Positions 1-7,652 of a stretch of 45,569 nt of DNA are shown in pieces. The DNA lies in contig SVBX01000026.1 in assembly GCA_015058655.1 (NCBI GenBank), positions 1 through 45,569 of the forward strand, in the 5' to 3' direction. Numbering within the stretch: position 1 is the first letter of the stretch; each line of letters opens with the position of its first letter. The notes under the pieces were generated by a model. The model did not search any database and was not told the origin of the DNA. It saw only the letters and a list, made by a program, of their open reading frames with translations. Both the position numbers and the translations under genes were made by a program. This DNA is from Pseudoselenomonas ruminantium (GTDB taxonomy: Bacteria; Bacillota; Negativicutes; Selenomonadales; Selenomonadaceae).

Positions 1-29
1 TACTACTAATATGTCGAGGGCTTAACTTA
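1..29 (+). rRNA. rrl: 3' end of 23S rRNA (cut by window edge)
   Basis: The first bases contain TACTAATATGTCGAGGGCTT, which matches the well-known 3' terminus of bacterial 23S rRNA (TACTAATCGATCGAGGACTTAACC in Bacillus). Only the last ~29 nt are present, and the 3' boundary is approximate. The gene runs on the plus strand into the window. No 5S rRNA follows before the terminator at 227-252. Confidence 0.82.
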
Positions 30-44
30 AGCAGAGAGCACGGT

Positions 45-97
45 TTGAAGGAGCGAAGCGACGCGCAAAGCGTAGCGCGACGCGAAGCTAGTCCCTT
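45..97. repeat. GC-rich short direct repeats in the rRNA trailer
   Basis: This stretch reads as overlapping copies of GCGAAGCG and GCGACGCG units separated by AAAGCGTA. The motif AGCGAAGCGACGCG is echoed by AGCGCGACGCGAAG. It is not a simple hairpin, since the arms are direct rather than inverted. It lies in the spacer just after 23S rRNA and may be an inserted small repeat or an rRNA-processing region. The nearby ATTCAC-GAA-GTGAAT (about 119-133) is a small hairpin. Confidence 0.45.
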
Positions 98-226
98 TTA
101 GGGGAATCGCTTATGCAAGATTCACGAAGTGAATTTTGCGATCCTACAAAACTTAGCTCGCAAGGCACAATAGGCCTAGAGTGTTCAATACAAAGTAAAT
201 TCTTCTGTATAGTTTTGAAAGAATCG

Positions 227-252
227 AAGAGCACCGTGTGGTGCTCTTTTTT
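227..252 (+). terminator. Rho-independent terminator of the rRNA operon
   Basis: AAGAGCAC pairs with GTGCTCTT (8 bp) around a CGTGTG loop, followed by a run of T. It lies about 200 bases after the 23S end. It would end the rRNA transcript before the next gene. Confidence 0.85.
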
Positions 253-266
253 AGTGCATTCACCTA

Positions 267-295
267 TGGCAATATTTACACATTTGCGGTATAAT
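267..295 (+). promoter_or_regulatory. Candidate promoter for the 340-1908 gene
   Basis: A perfect TATAAT lies at 290-295, with TGGCAA at 267-272 exactly 17 bp upstream. The -35 is poor by the TTGACA standard. The same TGGCRA-17-TATAAT arrangement occurs before por and uvrC in this window. Confidence 0.55.
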
Positions 296-339
296 TATTC
301 ACGTTGTGCGAGATGTGACTAGCAGGAGTATTTTAGTCA

Positions 340-1908
340 ATGAGTGATAATGTATATGCTTTAGTTTATAAATTTTACAGAGAAAACGATAGTGTAAGAT
401 TTATTCTTCCCCGGGATCTGGTAGAAAAGTATTTGCGCCGACTGGCTTGGCAAGGGCATGGAGATCAATACATGCGGGAAGTGTGGGGGCTTATAGAGCT
501 ACTGATAACCTACACTGATGAACATCAGCTGGATTCCTTTGGAGCTTTGTCCATTTTTGATTATCAGGAACTGTTGTATCGCTATGGCGAAGTGCATGAG
601 GATTTTTCCTTGGAAGAAAAATCGGTGCAGCACTGGCTGGAGCGACTCAAAGAATTCTATGCCTTTCTGTATGACTCCGGCTGGCAGGAGGATTTTGCCT
701 ACTTTATCAAGGATGTTGAGGAATCATTGTATCTGGATGACACTTTTTCCATGCCTTCCCGTCATACTGAGGTGGATTTTTATCATCGTCTGGATCCCGA
801 GTCTGAAGAGTCAGCAGAAAGCGTGGCAAGACTCAATGCGGAACTGGATGGTGTGCTGAAGAATGTCAGCAATTACTTTCAACAGGAAAAGTATGCCAAG
901 GATAATGACAGAGCTATGCGCATTTTTTGTGGCCCGGCTGGTGATATGCCTCCTGCGGAAGAACGGGCTAATGATGAACAAAGCGCTTTTTGGTTGAGCT
1001 ATTGGGATTATTTCATGTTTGATTATCATCTGTTGGCAAATGATCGCACCCCTCTGCGTCATTATTATGAGCAGGAAAAACAAAATCTCACCAGCACGGC
1101 CCAGGATATTCTTAGAGATCTATTGCATGCACGCTTTTCCGTCTTTGAAGTGGTAGAGATGCAAGAGGGCATGGTAAAGTGCAGGGACCTCTTTACCGAA
1201 GAATATATGGATTTACCCATGCCAGAAGTAGGAATCGTGGGGATAGAGAATTTTGTCTTCTTTGGTCATATCAGAACCAGGGGCATATTGATGCTGAATT
1301 ATATTACTTCTGTGCCAGCCAGCCGAAGGCTGCGTTCCCGCATGAAGGAAGTAGTCTTGCGTCAGTATGAGCTTTTCAAGTTTCAGCAACCGAAGGCTAC
1401 TTTGGAGCAGTTTTTTCTGCGAGAGGCAGCAGCAGTGCGCCATATCCTCCATGTGATGTCCGATTATGCCCAGCTGAATGTGGTCTCTTTGCGGGAAATG
1501 CCGCAAAAAGTGGAGCAGCGGGAAGAACTGGCAGAGATATTTTTAGAGGAAGTCAAAGCGTTGGAGGAAATCGTCAAACGAATTGGCTTTGGTGCCTATG
1601 CCTGCTTGCTCATAAGAGCATTGTTCGTCGATGCGCTGTCAGTGACGGGGGATGAGAAAATTTGCCGTGCCAAGATGCCTGCGCTTATGACGGCTGTGCT
1701 ATTGATGTTCATTAAGATCAATGGCTATGACTACACAGCGACACCTGACTTGTATTATCTTTTTGGCTCTGAGAAGCAGGATACAGAAAAGCTGTCCCAG
1801 GAGTTGAAGAAAAAGCTTGATGTGCGTGTCTTTGACCCCCGGTATTTGACAGAAGATGGCGTGGTGTTGAGTTTGTACCTGTTGGTGCAGGAAAACAAGC
1901 AGGATTGA
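340..1908 (+). CDS. Conserved-looking hypothetical protein, 522 aa, unknown function
   Basis: I do not recognise this protein with confidence. It starts at ATG 340, after a CAGGAG ribosome site. It has no signal peptide, membrane segment or Cys/His metal cluster, so it is probably a soluble cytoplasmic protein, acidic and mostly helical. Residues about 25-110 look like a small helical bundle, faintly reminiscent of the core-binding domain of tyrosine recombinases. There is no catalytic R..H.R..Y set, so it is not a recombinase. Residues about 220-330 (FWLSYWDYFMFDYHL, then TPLRHYYEQE and FSVFEVVEM) have the feel of a scaffold seen beside SEC-C-type proteins, but the SEC-C cysteines are missing. 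It sits directly after an rRNA operon and 48 bp before an amino-acid permease, with which it may be co-transcribed. Confidence 0.8.
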   Translation: MSDNVYALVYKFYRENDSVRFILPRDLVEKYLRRLAWQGHGDQYMREVWGLIELLITYTDEHQLDSFGALSIFDYQELLYRYGEVHEDFSLEEKSVQHWLERLKEFYAFLYDSGWQEDFAYFIKDVEESLYLDDTFSMPSRHTEVDFYHRLDPESEESAESVARLNAELDGVLKNVSNYFQQEKYAKDNDRAMRIFCGPAGDMPPAEERANDEQSAFWLSYWDYFMFDYHLLANDRTPLRHYYEQEKQNLTSTAQDILRDLLHARFSVFEVVEMQEGMVKCRDLFTEEYMDLPMPEVGIVGIENFVFFGHIRTRGILMLNYITSVPASRRLRSRMKEVVLRQYELFKFQQPKATLEQFFLREAAAVRHILHVMSDYAQLNVVSLREMPQKVEQREELAEIFLEEVKALEEIVKRIGFGAYACLLIRALFVDALSVTGDEKICRAKMPALMTAVLLMFIKINGYDYTATPDLYYLFGSEKQDTEKLSQELKKKLDVRVFDPRYLTEDGVVLSLYLLVQENKQD

Positions 1909-1956
1909 TTGCGAATTCGGTATTGCTGAGATTATGAAGATAAAGGAGTGATTTTG

Positions 1957-3342
1957 GTGGGAATTTTCCGCACCAAGAGCATTGAGGAATATCAGTCGGA
2001 TGTGAAAAGCACTCGGTTGAAGAGAGAAATGGGGGCTCTGGATGTTACACTGCTGGGCATAGGCGTCATTGTGGGCACTGGGATTTTTGTGCTGACGGGG
2101 GTGGCGGCGGCCAAGTACGCTGGCCCTGCCCTGATGATTTCTTTTCTGCTGGCCGGCATTACCTGCGGTTTTGTGAGCCTGGTGTATTCGGAACTTGCCT
2201 CTATGGTTTCTGTGGCAGGCAGCGCCTATGCTTATGCCTATACTTCAGTGGGAGAGCTATGGGCCTGGCTGGTGGGATGGAATTTGGTTCTTGAATATTC
2301 CGTAGGAGCCAGTGCCGTGGCAGGGGGCTGGTCTGCCTATGTGACGGGGCTGCTGAATTCTATGGGCTTTGCTATTCCGGAGTATTTGACCAAGGTTCCC
2401 GCGGAGGGGGGCTTGGTGAATCTGCCGGCGGTAATGATTACCCTGTTCCTGACAGTTTTGCTGATACGGGGGATACAAGCCAGTGTTACAGTAAATAAGG
2501 TGCTGGTGGGGGTAAAACTGCTGGCTATCTTTATTTTCCTGTTTTTGGCAGGGCCTTCTGTGGATACTGCCAACTGGGAGCCTTTCCTGCCCTTTGGCTG
2601 GGCTGGAGTATCTGCTGGGGCGGCGGTGATTTTCTTTGCTTATCTGGGAGTGGATTCTATCGCTACGGCAGCAGAGGAAACCAAGAATCCTGCACGGGAT
2701 ATGCCCATGGGAATTATTGCGTCCTTGCTCATCTGTACATTGCTCTATGTAGGAGTTACGGCTGTGATGACGGGAAATATGAGCTACACCCAGCTCGACA
2801 ATGCGGAGCCTGTGGCTTTTGTATTGCGTGAGCTTGGCTATCGCTTCGGTTCTGCCCTGGTGGGAACGGGAGCCATTGCAGGCCTCACTACGGTACTGTT
2901 GGTGATGATTTATGCCCAGACCCGTGAGTTCTTTGCCATGAGCCGTGATGGACTGATTCCAAAATTCATCTGCCAGGTGCATCCCCGCTTCAAGACTCCG
3001 CATCGCATCACTATCGTGGTGGGACTGGCGGTGGCTCTTGTCAGCGGTTTCACGCCCATCAATGTGGTGGCTGAGATGTGCAGTGTGGGCACCCTCTTTG
3101 CCTTCCTGGTGTCCTCCGTGGCGGTGATGGTGCTGCGCAAAAAATATCCTGCTGCCAGCAGACCCTTCCGTTGTCCGGCAGTTTACCTGGTGGGAAGTCT
3201 TTCTATCATCAGCTGTGGCTACATCATGTACAACCTTTCCTCTATGACCTGGGAGCGGTTTTGGATATGGAGTCTTTTGGGAGTGGTTCTCTACTTCCTC
3301 TATGGCCGCAGGCACAGCCGTGAGGCAAAGGAAAACAATTGA
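1957..3342 (+). CDS. APC-family cationic amino-acid permease (CAT/YfnA-like)
   Basis: This is an inner-membrane amino-acid transporter of the APC superfamily with about 12 hydrophobic segments over 461 residues. The N-terminal substrate-binding signature GVIVGTGIFVLTG is intact, and the conserved EETKNPARDMP loop lies mid-protein. This is the pattern of the cationic/neutral amino-acid transporter branch (CAT, YfnA). I chose GTG 1957 because AAGGAG (1943-1948) is 8 bases upstream. The in-frame GTG at 1948 overlaps the ribosome site itself. The protein then begins MGIFRTKSIEE, typical of the family. The substrate cannot be read from sequence. A strong terminator follows at 3353-3385. Confidence 0.88.
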   Translation: MGIFRTKSIEEYQSDVKSTRLKREMGALDVTLLGIGVIVGTGIFVLTGVAAAKYAGPALMISFLLAGITCGFVSLVYSELASMVSVAGSAYAYAYTSVGELWAWLVGWNLVLEYSVGASAVAGGWSAYVTGLLNSMGFAIPEYLTKVPAEGGLVNLPAVMITLFLTVLLIRGIQASVTVNKVLVGVKLLAIFIFLFLAGPSVDTANWEPFLPFGWAGVSAGAAVIFFAYLGVDSIATAAEETKNPARDMPMGIIASLLICTLLYVGVTAVMTGNMSYTQLDNAEPVAFVLRELGYRFGSALVGTGAIAGLTTVLLVMIYAQTREFFAMSRDGLIPKFICQVHPRFKTPHRITIVVGLAVALVSGFTPINVVAEMCSVGTLFAFLVSSVAVMVLRKKYPAASRPFRCPAVYLVGSLSIISCGYIMYNLSSMTWERFWIWSLLGVVLYFLYGRRHSREAKENN

Positions 3343-3352
3343 AATAAATAAA

Positions 3353-3388
3353 TTGGAGCATTTCGCCTGTGGCGAAATGCTCCAATTT
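3353..3388 (+). terminator. Long perfect hairpin, terminator after the permease
   Basis: TTGGAGCATTTCGCC pairs perfectly over 15 bp with GGCGAAATGCTCCAA around a TGT loop, then TTT. An A-rich tract lies upstream, so it might also work in the other direction. Its right arm contains the -35 region of the por promoter. Confidence 0.7.
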
Positions 3389-3398
3389 GCGTTATAAT
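3370..3398 (+). promoter_or_regulatory. Candidate por promoter embedded in the upstream hairpin
   Basis: TATAAT at 3393-3398 is preceded by TGGCGA at 3370-3375 (17 bp spacer). The sequence around the -10, TTTGCGTTATAATTATTCAC, is nearly identical to that at 284-302 before the 340 gene. Confidence 0.6.
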
Positions 3399-3478
3399 TA
3401 TTCACAATGGAACAGTTTCTGCTGTTTCCAATTGAGTTATCCAAGCTTCAATTCATCAAAGAGGGGAGCATAACACAC

Positions 3479-6400
3479 ATGAGCAAAAAAATGAAAACCA
3501 TGGACGGCAACACAGCTGCCGCCTACGTGTCCTACGCCTTTACGGATGTGGCGGCTATTTATCCTATCACGCCGTCTTCGCCTATGGCTGAGCACGTGGA
3601 TGAAATGGCTGCCAAGGGACAGACGAACCTGTTCGGCCAGAAGGTCCGCGTCATTGAGATGCAGTCTGAGGCAGGTGCGGCAGGCGCTGTCCATGGTTCC
3701 TTGCAGGCAGGTGCCCTGACTACCACCTACACGGCGTCCCAGGGCTTCCTCCTCATGATTCCTAACCTCTACAAAGTGGCAGGCGAGCTGCTGCCGGGCG
3801 TGTTCCATGTCAGCGCTCGCGCTCTGGCAGCTTCTTCCCTGAATATTTTTGGCGATCATCAGGATGTCATGGCTGCCCGTCAGACCGGCTGCGCTATGCT
3901 GTGCGAAAACAGTGTCCAGGAAGTCATGGATATGTCAGCTGTGGCTCATCTGGTTGCCATCAAGGGCAGGGTGCCTTTCATCAACTTCTTTGATGGCTTC
4001 CGCACCTCCCATGAGATTCAGAAGATCGAGCTCATTGATTACGATGACCTCAGCAAGATTCTTGACTGGGAGGCTGTGAAGGCTTTCCGTGAGAGGGCGC
4101 TGAATCCTGATGCTCCTGTGATTCGCGGCACTGCCCAGAATCCGGATATCTACTTCCAGGAGAGGGAAGCTGTCAACAAATACTATGACGCTGTACCTGC
4201 CCTGGTAGAGGAATGTATGGCAGAGCTGGCCAAGGTCACGGGCCGTGAGCATCACCTCTTTGACTACTACGGCGCCGAGGACGCTGACCGCATTATCATC
4301 GCCATGGGCTCTGTGTGCCAGGCTGTGCAGGAGACGGTGGACTACTTGAATAAGAACGGCGAAAAGGTAGGCCTCCTGTCTGTACACCTCTATCGTCCTT
4401 TCTCCCTGGAGCATTTCTTCAAGTTCCTGCCCAAGACCGTGAAGAAGGTGGCAGTGCTTGACCGCACCAAGGAGCCGGGGGCCATCGGCGAACCTCTGTA
4501 TCTGGATGTAAAGAGCGCTTTCTACAGCTCTGACCTGAACCCCGTCATTGTAGGCGGCCGTTATGGTCTGGGCGGCAAGGACACCACGCCGGACCAGATT
4601 TTTGCCGTCTTTGAGAACCTGAAGAAAGATGCGCCTCTTGATGGCTTCACCATCGGCATTGAAGACGATGTGACAGAAAAGAGTCTGGCTCCCGTGAACT
4701 CCGATGTGAACCTCACGCCGGAAGGCACCACTGCCTGCAAGTTCTGGGGTCTCGGCTCCGATGGTACTGTAGGCGCCAACAAGCAGGCCATCAAGATCAT
4801 CGGCGACAACACGGACATGTATGCACAAGCTTACTTTGCCTATGATTCCAAGAAGTCCGGCGGCATCACCATGAGCCATCTGCGCTTTGGCAAGCTGCCC
4901 ATCACCAGCCCCTACCTCATCAATAGGGCTGACTTCATCTCCTGCTCCCAGCAGTCCTATGTTTACAACTATGACCTGCTGGCAGGTCTCCGCAAAGGGG
5001 GCAAGTTCCTGCTGAACACCGTCTGGAGCGATGAGGAGCTGACCCAGCATCTGCCAGCCTACATGAAGCGCTATATCGCCAAGAACGAAATCGAGTTCTA
5101 CACGGTGAATGCCGTGAAGATTGCCCAGGAACTGGGTCTCGGCGGACGCTTCAACATGGTCATGCAGGCAGGCTTCTTCAAGCTGGCTGACATTATTCCC
5201 ATTGACAAGGCCGTTGACCTCTTGAAAGACTCCATTGTGAAGGCCTACGGCAAGAAGGGCCAGAATATCGTGGATATGAACAACGGTGCTGTGGATCAGG
5301 GTGTCCAGGCCCTGCACAAGGTGGAGGTGCCCGCTTCCTGGGCTGAGGCTCAGGATGAGGCTGAGGTGAAGCGGGATGAGCCTGCTTTCATCACCGAGAT
5401 CCAGCGGGTCATGAACCGCCAGGAGGGTGACAAGCTGGCTGTTTCCAAGTTCGCAGAGGATATGGTGGACGGTACTTTCCCCGTAGGCGGTGCTGCCTAC
5501 GAGAAGCGCGGTACGGCTATCAAGGTGCCTGTGTGGAATGTGGACAAGTGCATCAGCTGCAACCAGTGCTCCTTCGTCTGCCCCCACGCTGCTATCCGCC
5601 CTGTGCTCATGACGGACGAGGAAAAGGCTGCTGCTCCCGAGGGCATGCTCGCCAAGAACCCCAAGGCTCCGGCTCTGAAGGAATACAACTTCACCATGGC
5701 CGTGTCCACCATGGACTGCCTGGGCTGCGGCAACTGCGCCCAGGTCTGCCCGGTGAAGGCTCTGGATATGCAGCCGCTGGATGATGAGCTCAAGGCCAAG
5801 CAGAAGTACTTTGATTACGCGGTGGACACCAAGAAGGTGGCTCCCAAGACCATCAGCATGAAGAAAGAAACGGTCATCGGCTCCCAGTTCGAGCAGCCGC
5901 TGCTGGAGTTCTCCGGCGCCTGCGCAGGTTGCGGCGAGACTCCCTATGCCAAGCTCATCACCCAGCTCTTTGGCGACCGCATGATGGTGGCCAACGCCAC
6001 GGGATGCTCCTCCATCTGGGGCGGTAGCGCACCGGCTATGCCGTACACCAAGAACTTCAAGGGACATGGCCCCGCCTGGGCAAATTCCCTGTTCGAGGAC
6101 AACGCCGAGTTTGGTCTGGGTATGTTCCTAGGCACCAAGGCTGTCCGTGAGGCTTTGGAAGCAGATGCTCGTGCTGCCGTAGAGGCAGGCAAGGGCAGTG
6201 CAGAGCTGCAGGCCGCTCTGACGGATTGGGCTGACCATCTGAACGAGGGTGCCGGCACCCGCGAGCGCGCTGAGAAGCTCATGGCAGCTCTTGAGGCTGA
6301 GAAGGGCAATGACGAGCTTTTGAACAAGATCTACGAGCAGAAGCAGTACTTTGTGAAGCGCTCCCAGTGGATCTTCGGCGGCGACGGCTGGGGCTATGAT

Positions 6401-7009
6401 ATCGGCTACGGCGGCGTTGACCATGTGCTGGCTTCCGGCGAGGATGTGAATATCTTCATCTTCGATACGGAGGTTTATTCCAATACCGGCGGTCAGTCTT
6501 CCAAGGCTACGCCTGCTGCTGCCATTGCCCAGTTCGCCGCTTCCGGCAAGAAGACCAAGAAGAAGGATCTGGGCATGATGGCTATGTCCTATGGTTATGT
6601 CTATGTGGCTCAGGTTGACATGGGCGCTGACCACAACCAGGTGCTGAAGGCTATCTCCGAGGCTGAGGCTTATCCCGGCCCGTCCCTCATCATCGCCTAT
6701 GCTCCCTGCATCAACCACGGCATCCGCAAGGGCATGGGCAACAGCCAGCTGGAAGCCAAGCTGGCCGTGGAGTGCGGCTACTGGGCAAACTTCCGTTACA
6801 ACCCGCAGCTGGTGGGCAGCGACAAGAACCCCTTCAGCCTGGATTCTAAGGAGCCTGACTTTGGCAAGTTCCAGGAATTCCTCATGGGAGAGAATCGCTA
6901 CATCAATCTGAAGCGTTCCTTCCCGGAGGCAGCTGATGCCCTCTTTGAGAAGACCCAAAACGATGCTATGACCCGCTATGAGAATTACAAGAAGCTGGCT
7001 GGCAAGTAA
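3479..7009 (+). CDS. nifJ: Pyruvate:ferredoxin (flavodoxin) oxidoreductase, fused single-chain type
   Basis: This enzyme oxidatively decarboxylates pyruvate with CoA to acetyl-CoA and CO2 and reduces ferredoxin. It is central to anaerobic fermentation and cytoplasmic. At 1176 residues it is the full-length homodimeric form, with all domains fused. The N-terminal domain has YPITPSSPMAEHVDE. The two-cluster ferredoxin domain has Cys 691/694/697/701 and 747/750/753/757. The TPP domain begins with CAGCGETPYAKL (Cys 815 and 818 for the proximal cluster), followed by GDGWGYDIGYGGVDHVLA and the YSNTGGQSSKATP loop. I chose ATG 3479, which follows GAGGGGAG and begins MSKKMKTMDGNTAAAYVSYAF. The longer reading from 3407 adds a tail not seen in the family. 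Codon use is strongly biased to C-ending codons, as in a highly expressed gene. It is transcribed alone, between its own promoter and terminator. Confidence 0.97.
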   Translation: MSKKMKTMDGNTAAAYVSYAFTDVAAIYPITPSSPMAEHVDEMAAKGQTNLFGQKVRVIEMQSEAGAAGAVHGSLQAGALTTTYTASQGFLLMIPNLYKVAGELLPGVFHVSARALAASSLNIFGDHQDVMAARQTGCAMLCENSVQEVMDMSAVAHLVAIKGRVPFINFFDGFRTSHEIQKIELIDYDDLSKILDWEAVKAFRERALNPDAPVIRGTAQNPDIYFQEREAVNKYYDAVPALVEECMAELAKVTGREHHLFDYYGAEDADRIIIAMGSVCQAVQETVDYLNKNGEKVGLLSVHLYRPFSLEHFFKFLPKTVKKVAVLDRTKEPGAIGEPLYLDVKSAFYSSDLNPVIVGGRYGLGGKDTTPDQIFAVFENLKKDAPLDGFTIGIEDDVTEKSLAPVNSDVNLTPEGTTACKFWGLGSDGTVGANKQAIKIIGDNTDMYAQAYFAYDSKKSGGITMSHLRFGKLPITSPYLINRADFISCSQQSYVYNYDLLAGLRKGGKFLLNTVWSDEELTQHLPAYMKRYIAKNEIEFYTVNAVKIAQELGLGGRFNMVMQAGFFKLADIIPIDKAVDLLKDSIVKAYGKKGQNIVDMNNGAVDQGVQALHKVEVPASWAEAQDEAEVKRDEPAFITEIQRVMNRQEGDKLAVSKFAEDMVDGTFPVGGAAYEKRGTAIKVPVWNVDKCISCNQCSFVCPHAAIRPVLMTDEEKAAAPEGMLAKNPKAPALKEYNFTMAVSTMDCLGCGNCAQVCPVKALDMQPLDDELKAKQKYFDYAVDTKKVAPKTISMKKETVIGSQFEQPLLEFSGACAGCGETPYAKLITQLFGDRMMVANATGCSSIWGGSAPAMPYTKNFKGHGPAWANSLFEDNAEFGLGMFLGTKAVREALEADARAAVEAGKGSAELQAALTDWADHLNEGAGTRERAEKLMAALEAEKGNDELLNKIYEQKQYFVKRSQWIFGGDGWGYDIGYGGVDHVLASGEDVNIFIFDTEVYSNTGGQSSKATPAAAIAQFAASGKKTKKKDLGMMAMSYGYVYVAQVDMGADHNQVLKAISEAEAYPGPSLIIAYAPCINHGIRKGMGNSQLEAKLAVECGYWANFRYNPQLVGSDKNPFSLDSKEPDFGKFQEFLMGENRYINLKRSFPEAADALFEKTQNDAMTRYENYKKLAGK

Positions 7010-7032
7010 GAACATCTTATAGGCAATTGCAT

Positions 7033-7075
7033 AAAAAGGAGAGATGACTTCTGAAAGGAGGTGTCTCTCCTTTTT
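7033..7075 (+). terminator. Terminator after nifJ
   Basis: AAAAAGGAGAGA (7033-7044) pairs with TCTCTCCTTTTT (7064-7075), 12 bp, with a 19-nt loop and a T run. It sits 24 bases after the stop codon. Confidence 0.8.
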
Positions 7076-7159
7076 GATTGTCTTGAAAAGCAATAGGGAA
7101 GCATTTACGAATTTTTGTGCAAAAATCTGATGTATACATTTAAGATTTTTCAGAAACAA

Positions 7160-7188
7160 TTGACATTCTGCTTAAGGCGTAGTACAAT
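7160..7188 (+). promoter_or_regulatory. Near-consensus sigma-70 promoter, no CDS downstream
   Basis: TTGACA (7160-7165), a 17 bp spacer, then TACAAT (7183-7188). Transcription should start near 7195. The next credible coding start is at 7653, so this strong promoter probably drives the structured RNA described next, with possible read-through into the glutamine synthetase leader. Confidence 0.75.
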
Positions 7189-7194
7189 AGTCCT

Positions 7195-7440
7195 ATAGAA
7201 AGAGGAAGCGGATCCGTAGCAGGGGGGTGGACCCTGTGGTATGAGCTTTAAGCGTCTCCTCCTAAAGGACGATGAGAGGAATCATTAAGCGCCCCGCGCT
7301 GCATTCATGGTGGACTTATGCCGGATGGTTCATAGGCGACTGCGGCCTGCTGGTTCAGGCGGCACGGCGTCCAGCATGATAGCAGACGACGCTTCTGGTA
7401 CTGAAGGAGGAGTCACTGAAGCCATACTTGAGCTTTCTAT
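7195..7440 (+). ncRNA. Candidate structured non-coding RNA, family not recognised
   Basis: The segment follows a consensus promoter. Its predicted 5' end ATAGAAAG (7195-7202) is perfectly complementary to CTTTCTAT (7433-7440), as in RNAs closed by a terminal helix. Inside, GAAGCG (7204-7209) can pair with CGCTTC (7389-7394), CTCCTCCT (around 7256-7263) with AGGAGGAG, and CAGGG with CCCTG around 7220-7235. Two similar units, TGGTTCATAGGCG and TGGTTCAGGCGG, occur in tandem. Base composition is richer in G+C than the flanks. I see no consensus of RNase P, tmRNA or SRP RNA. A 6S-like regulator remains possible but unproven. It could also be a long 5' leader of the glutamine synthetase gene. No convincing ribosome site plus ORF is present. 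Confidence 0.5.
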
Positions 7441-7482
7441 GTGTGATTGTGATGTTTCTTTTTGTATACATGGGGGAATGCC

Positions 7483-7513
7483 TTTACAAACCTTTGTAAC
7501 TGTGTTAATATAA
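7483..7513 (+). promoter_or_regulatory. Palindromic operator plus TATAAT, candidate glutamine synthetase promoter
   Basis: TTACAAA-CC-TTTGTAA is a perfect 7+2+7 palindrome at 7483-7498, followed by TATAAT at 7508-7513. The palindrome covers the -35 position of a start near 7520, so a bound dimer would block or replace -35 contact. It does not match the GlnR box (TGTNA-N7-TNACA). The regulator is unknown. Confidence 0.5.
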
Positions 7514-7542
7514 TCCGCGTAGAAAGTCATAAATGGCAAAGG

Positions 7543-7598
7543 CGCCATGCAAGAGGAGACTCTCTCCTTTAGGGGGAGTTCATTCTGGCATGGCTTTT
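7543..7598 (+). terminator. Attenuator-like hairpin in the glutamine synthetase leader
   Basis: GCCATGC (7543-7549) pairs with GCATGGC (7587-7593), directly followed by TTTTT, 55 bases before the start codon. Between the arms AGGAGA-CTC-TCTCCT (7553-7567) forms a small hairpin that competes with pairing of CTCTCC to the GGGGAG at 7572-7577. A terminator inside a leader with alternative hairpins suggests transcription antitermination, for example by an RNA-binding ANTAR-type protein as known for nitrogen genes in clostridia. The mechanism is inference. Confidence 0.55.
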
Positions 7599-7652
7599 TC
7601 GTTTGCCTATGGCGTGAGATTTACATTTATTTCAGACAAAGGGTGGTAAAAA

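Noticed and set aside
113..322. 69-residue reading frame in the rRNA trailer
   Set aside because: It crosses the rRNA-operon terminator and the next promoter, lacks a ribosome site and resembles no protein.
2257..3444. 395-residue minus-strand frame opposite the permease
   Set aside because: The product is His/Gln/Arg-rich with no fold. It is a shadow of the APC permease.
3935..6067. 710-residue minus-strand frame opposite nifJ
   Set aside because: It is a shadow of the strongly codon-biased nifJ gene, with no ribosome site and no domain.
7225..7233. GGGTGGACC, which resembles the T-box motif GGGTGGNACC
   Set aside because: It lies near the 5' end, with no downstream T-box terminator arrangement and no aminoacyl-tRNA or amino-acid gene, and the CGCG part is missing.
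7307..7548. Short reading frames on both strands over the 7195-7440 RNA candidate
   Set aside because: No ribosome sites, low-complexity products, and they end inside the second promoter.
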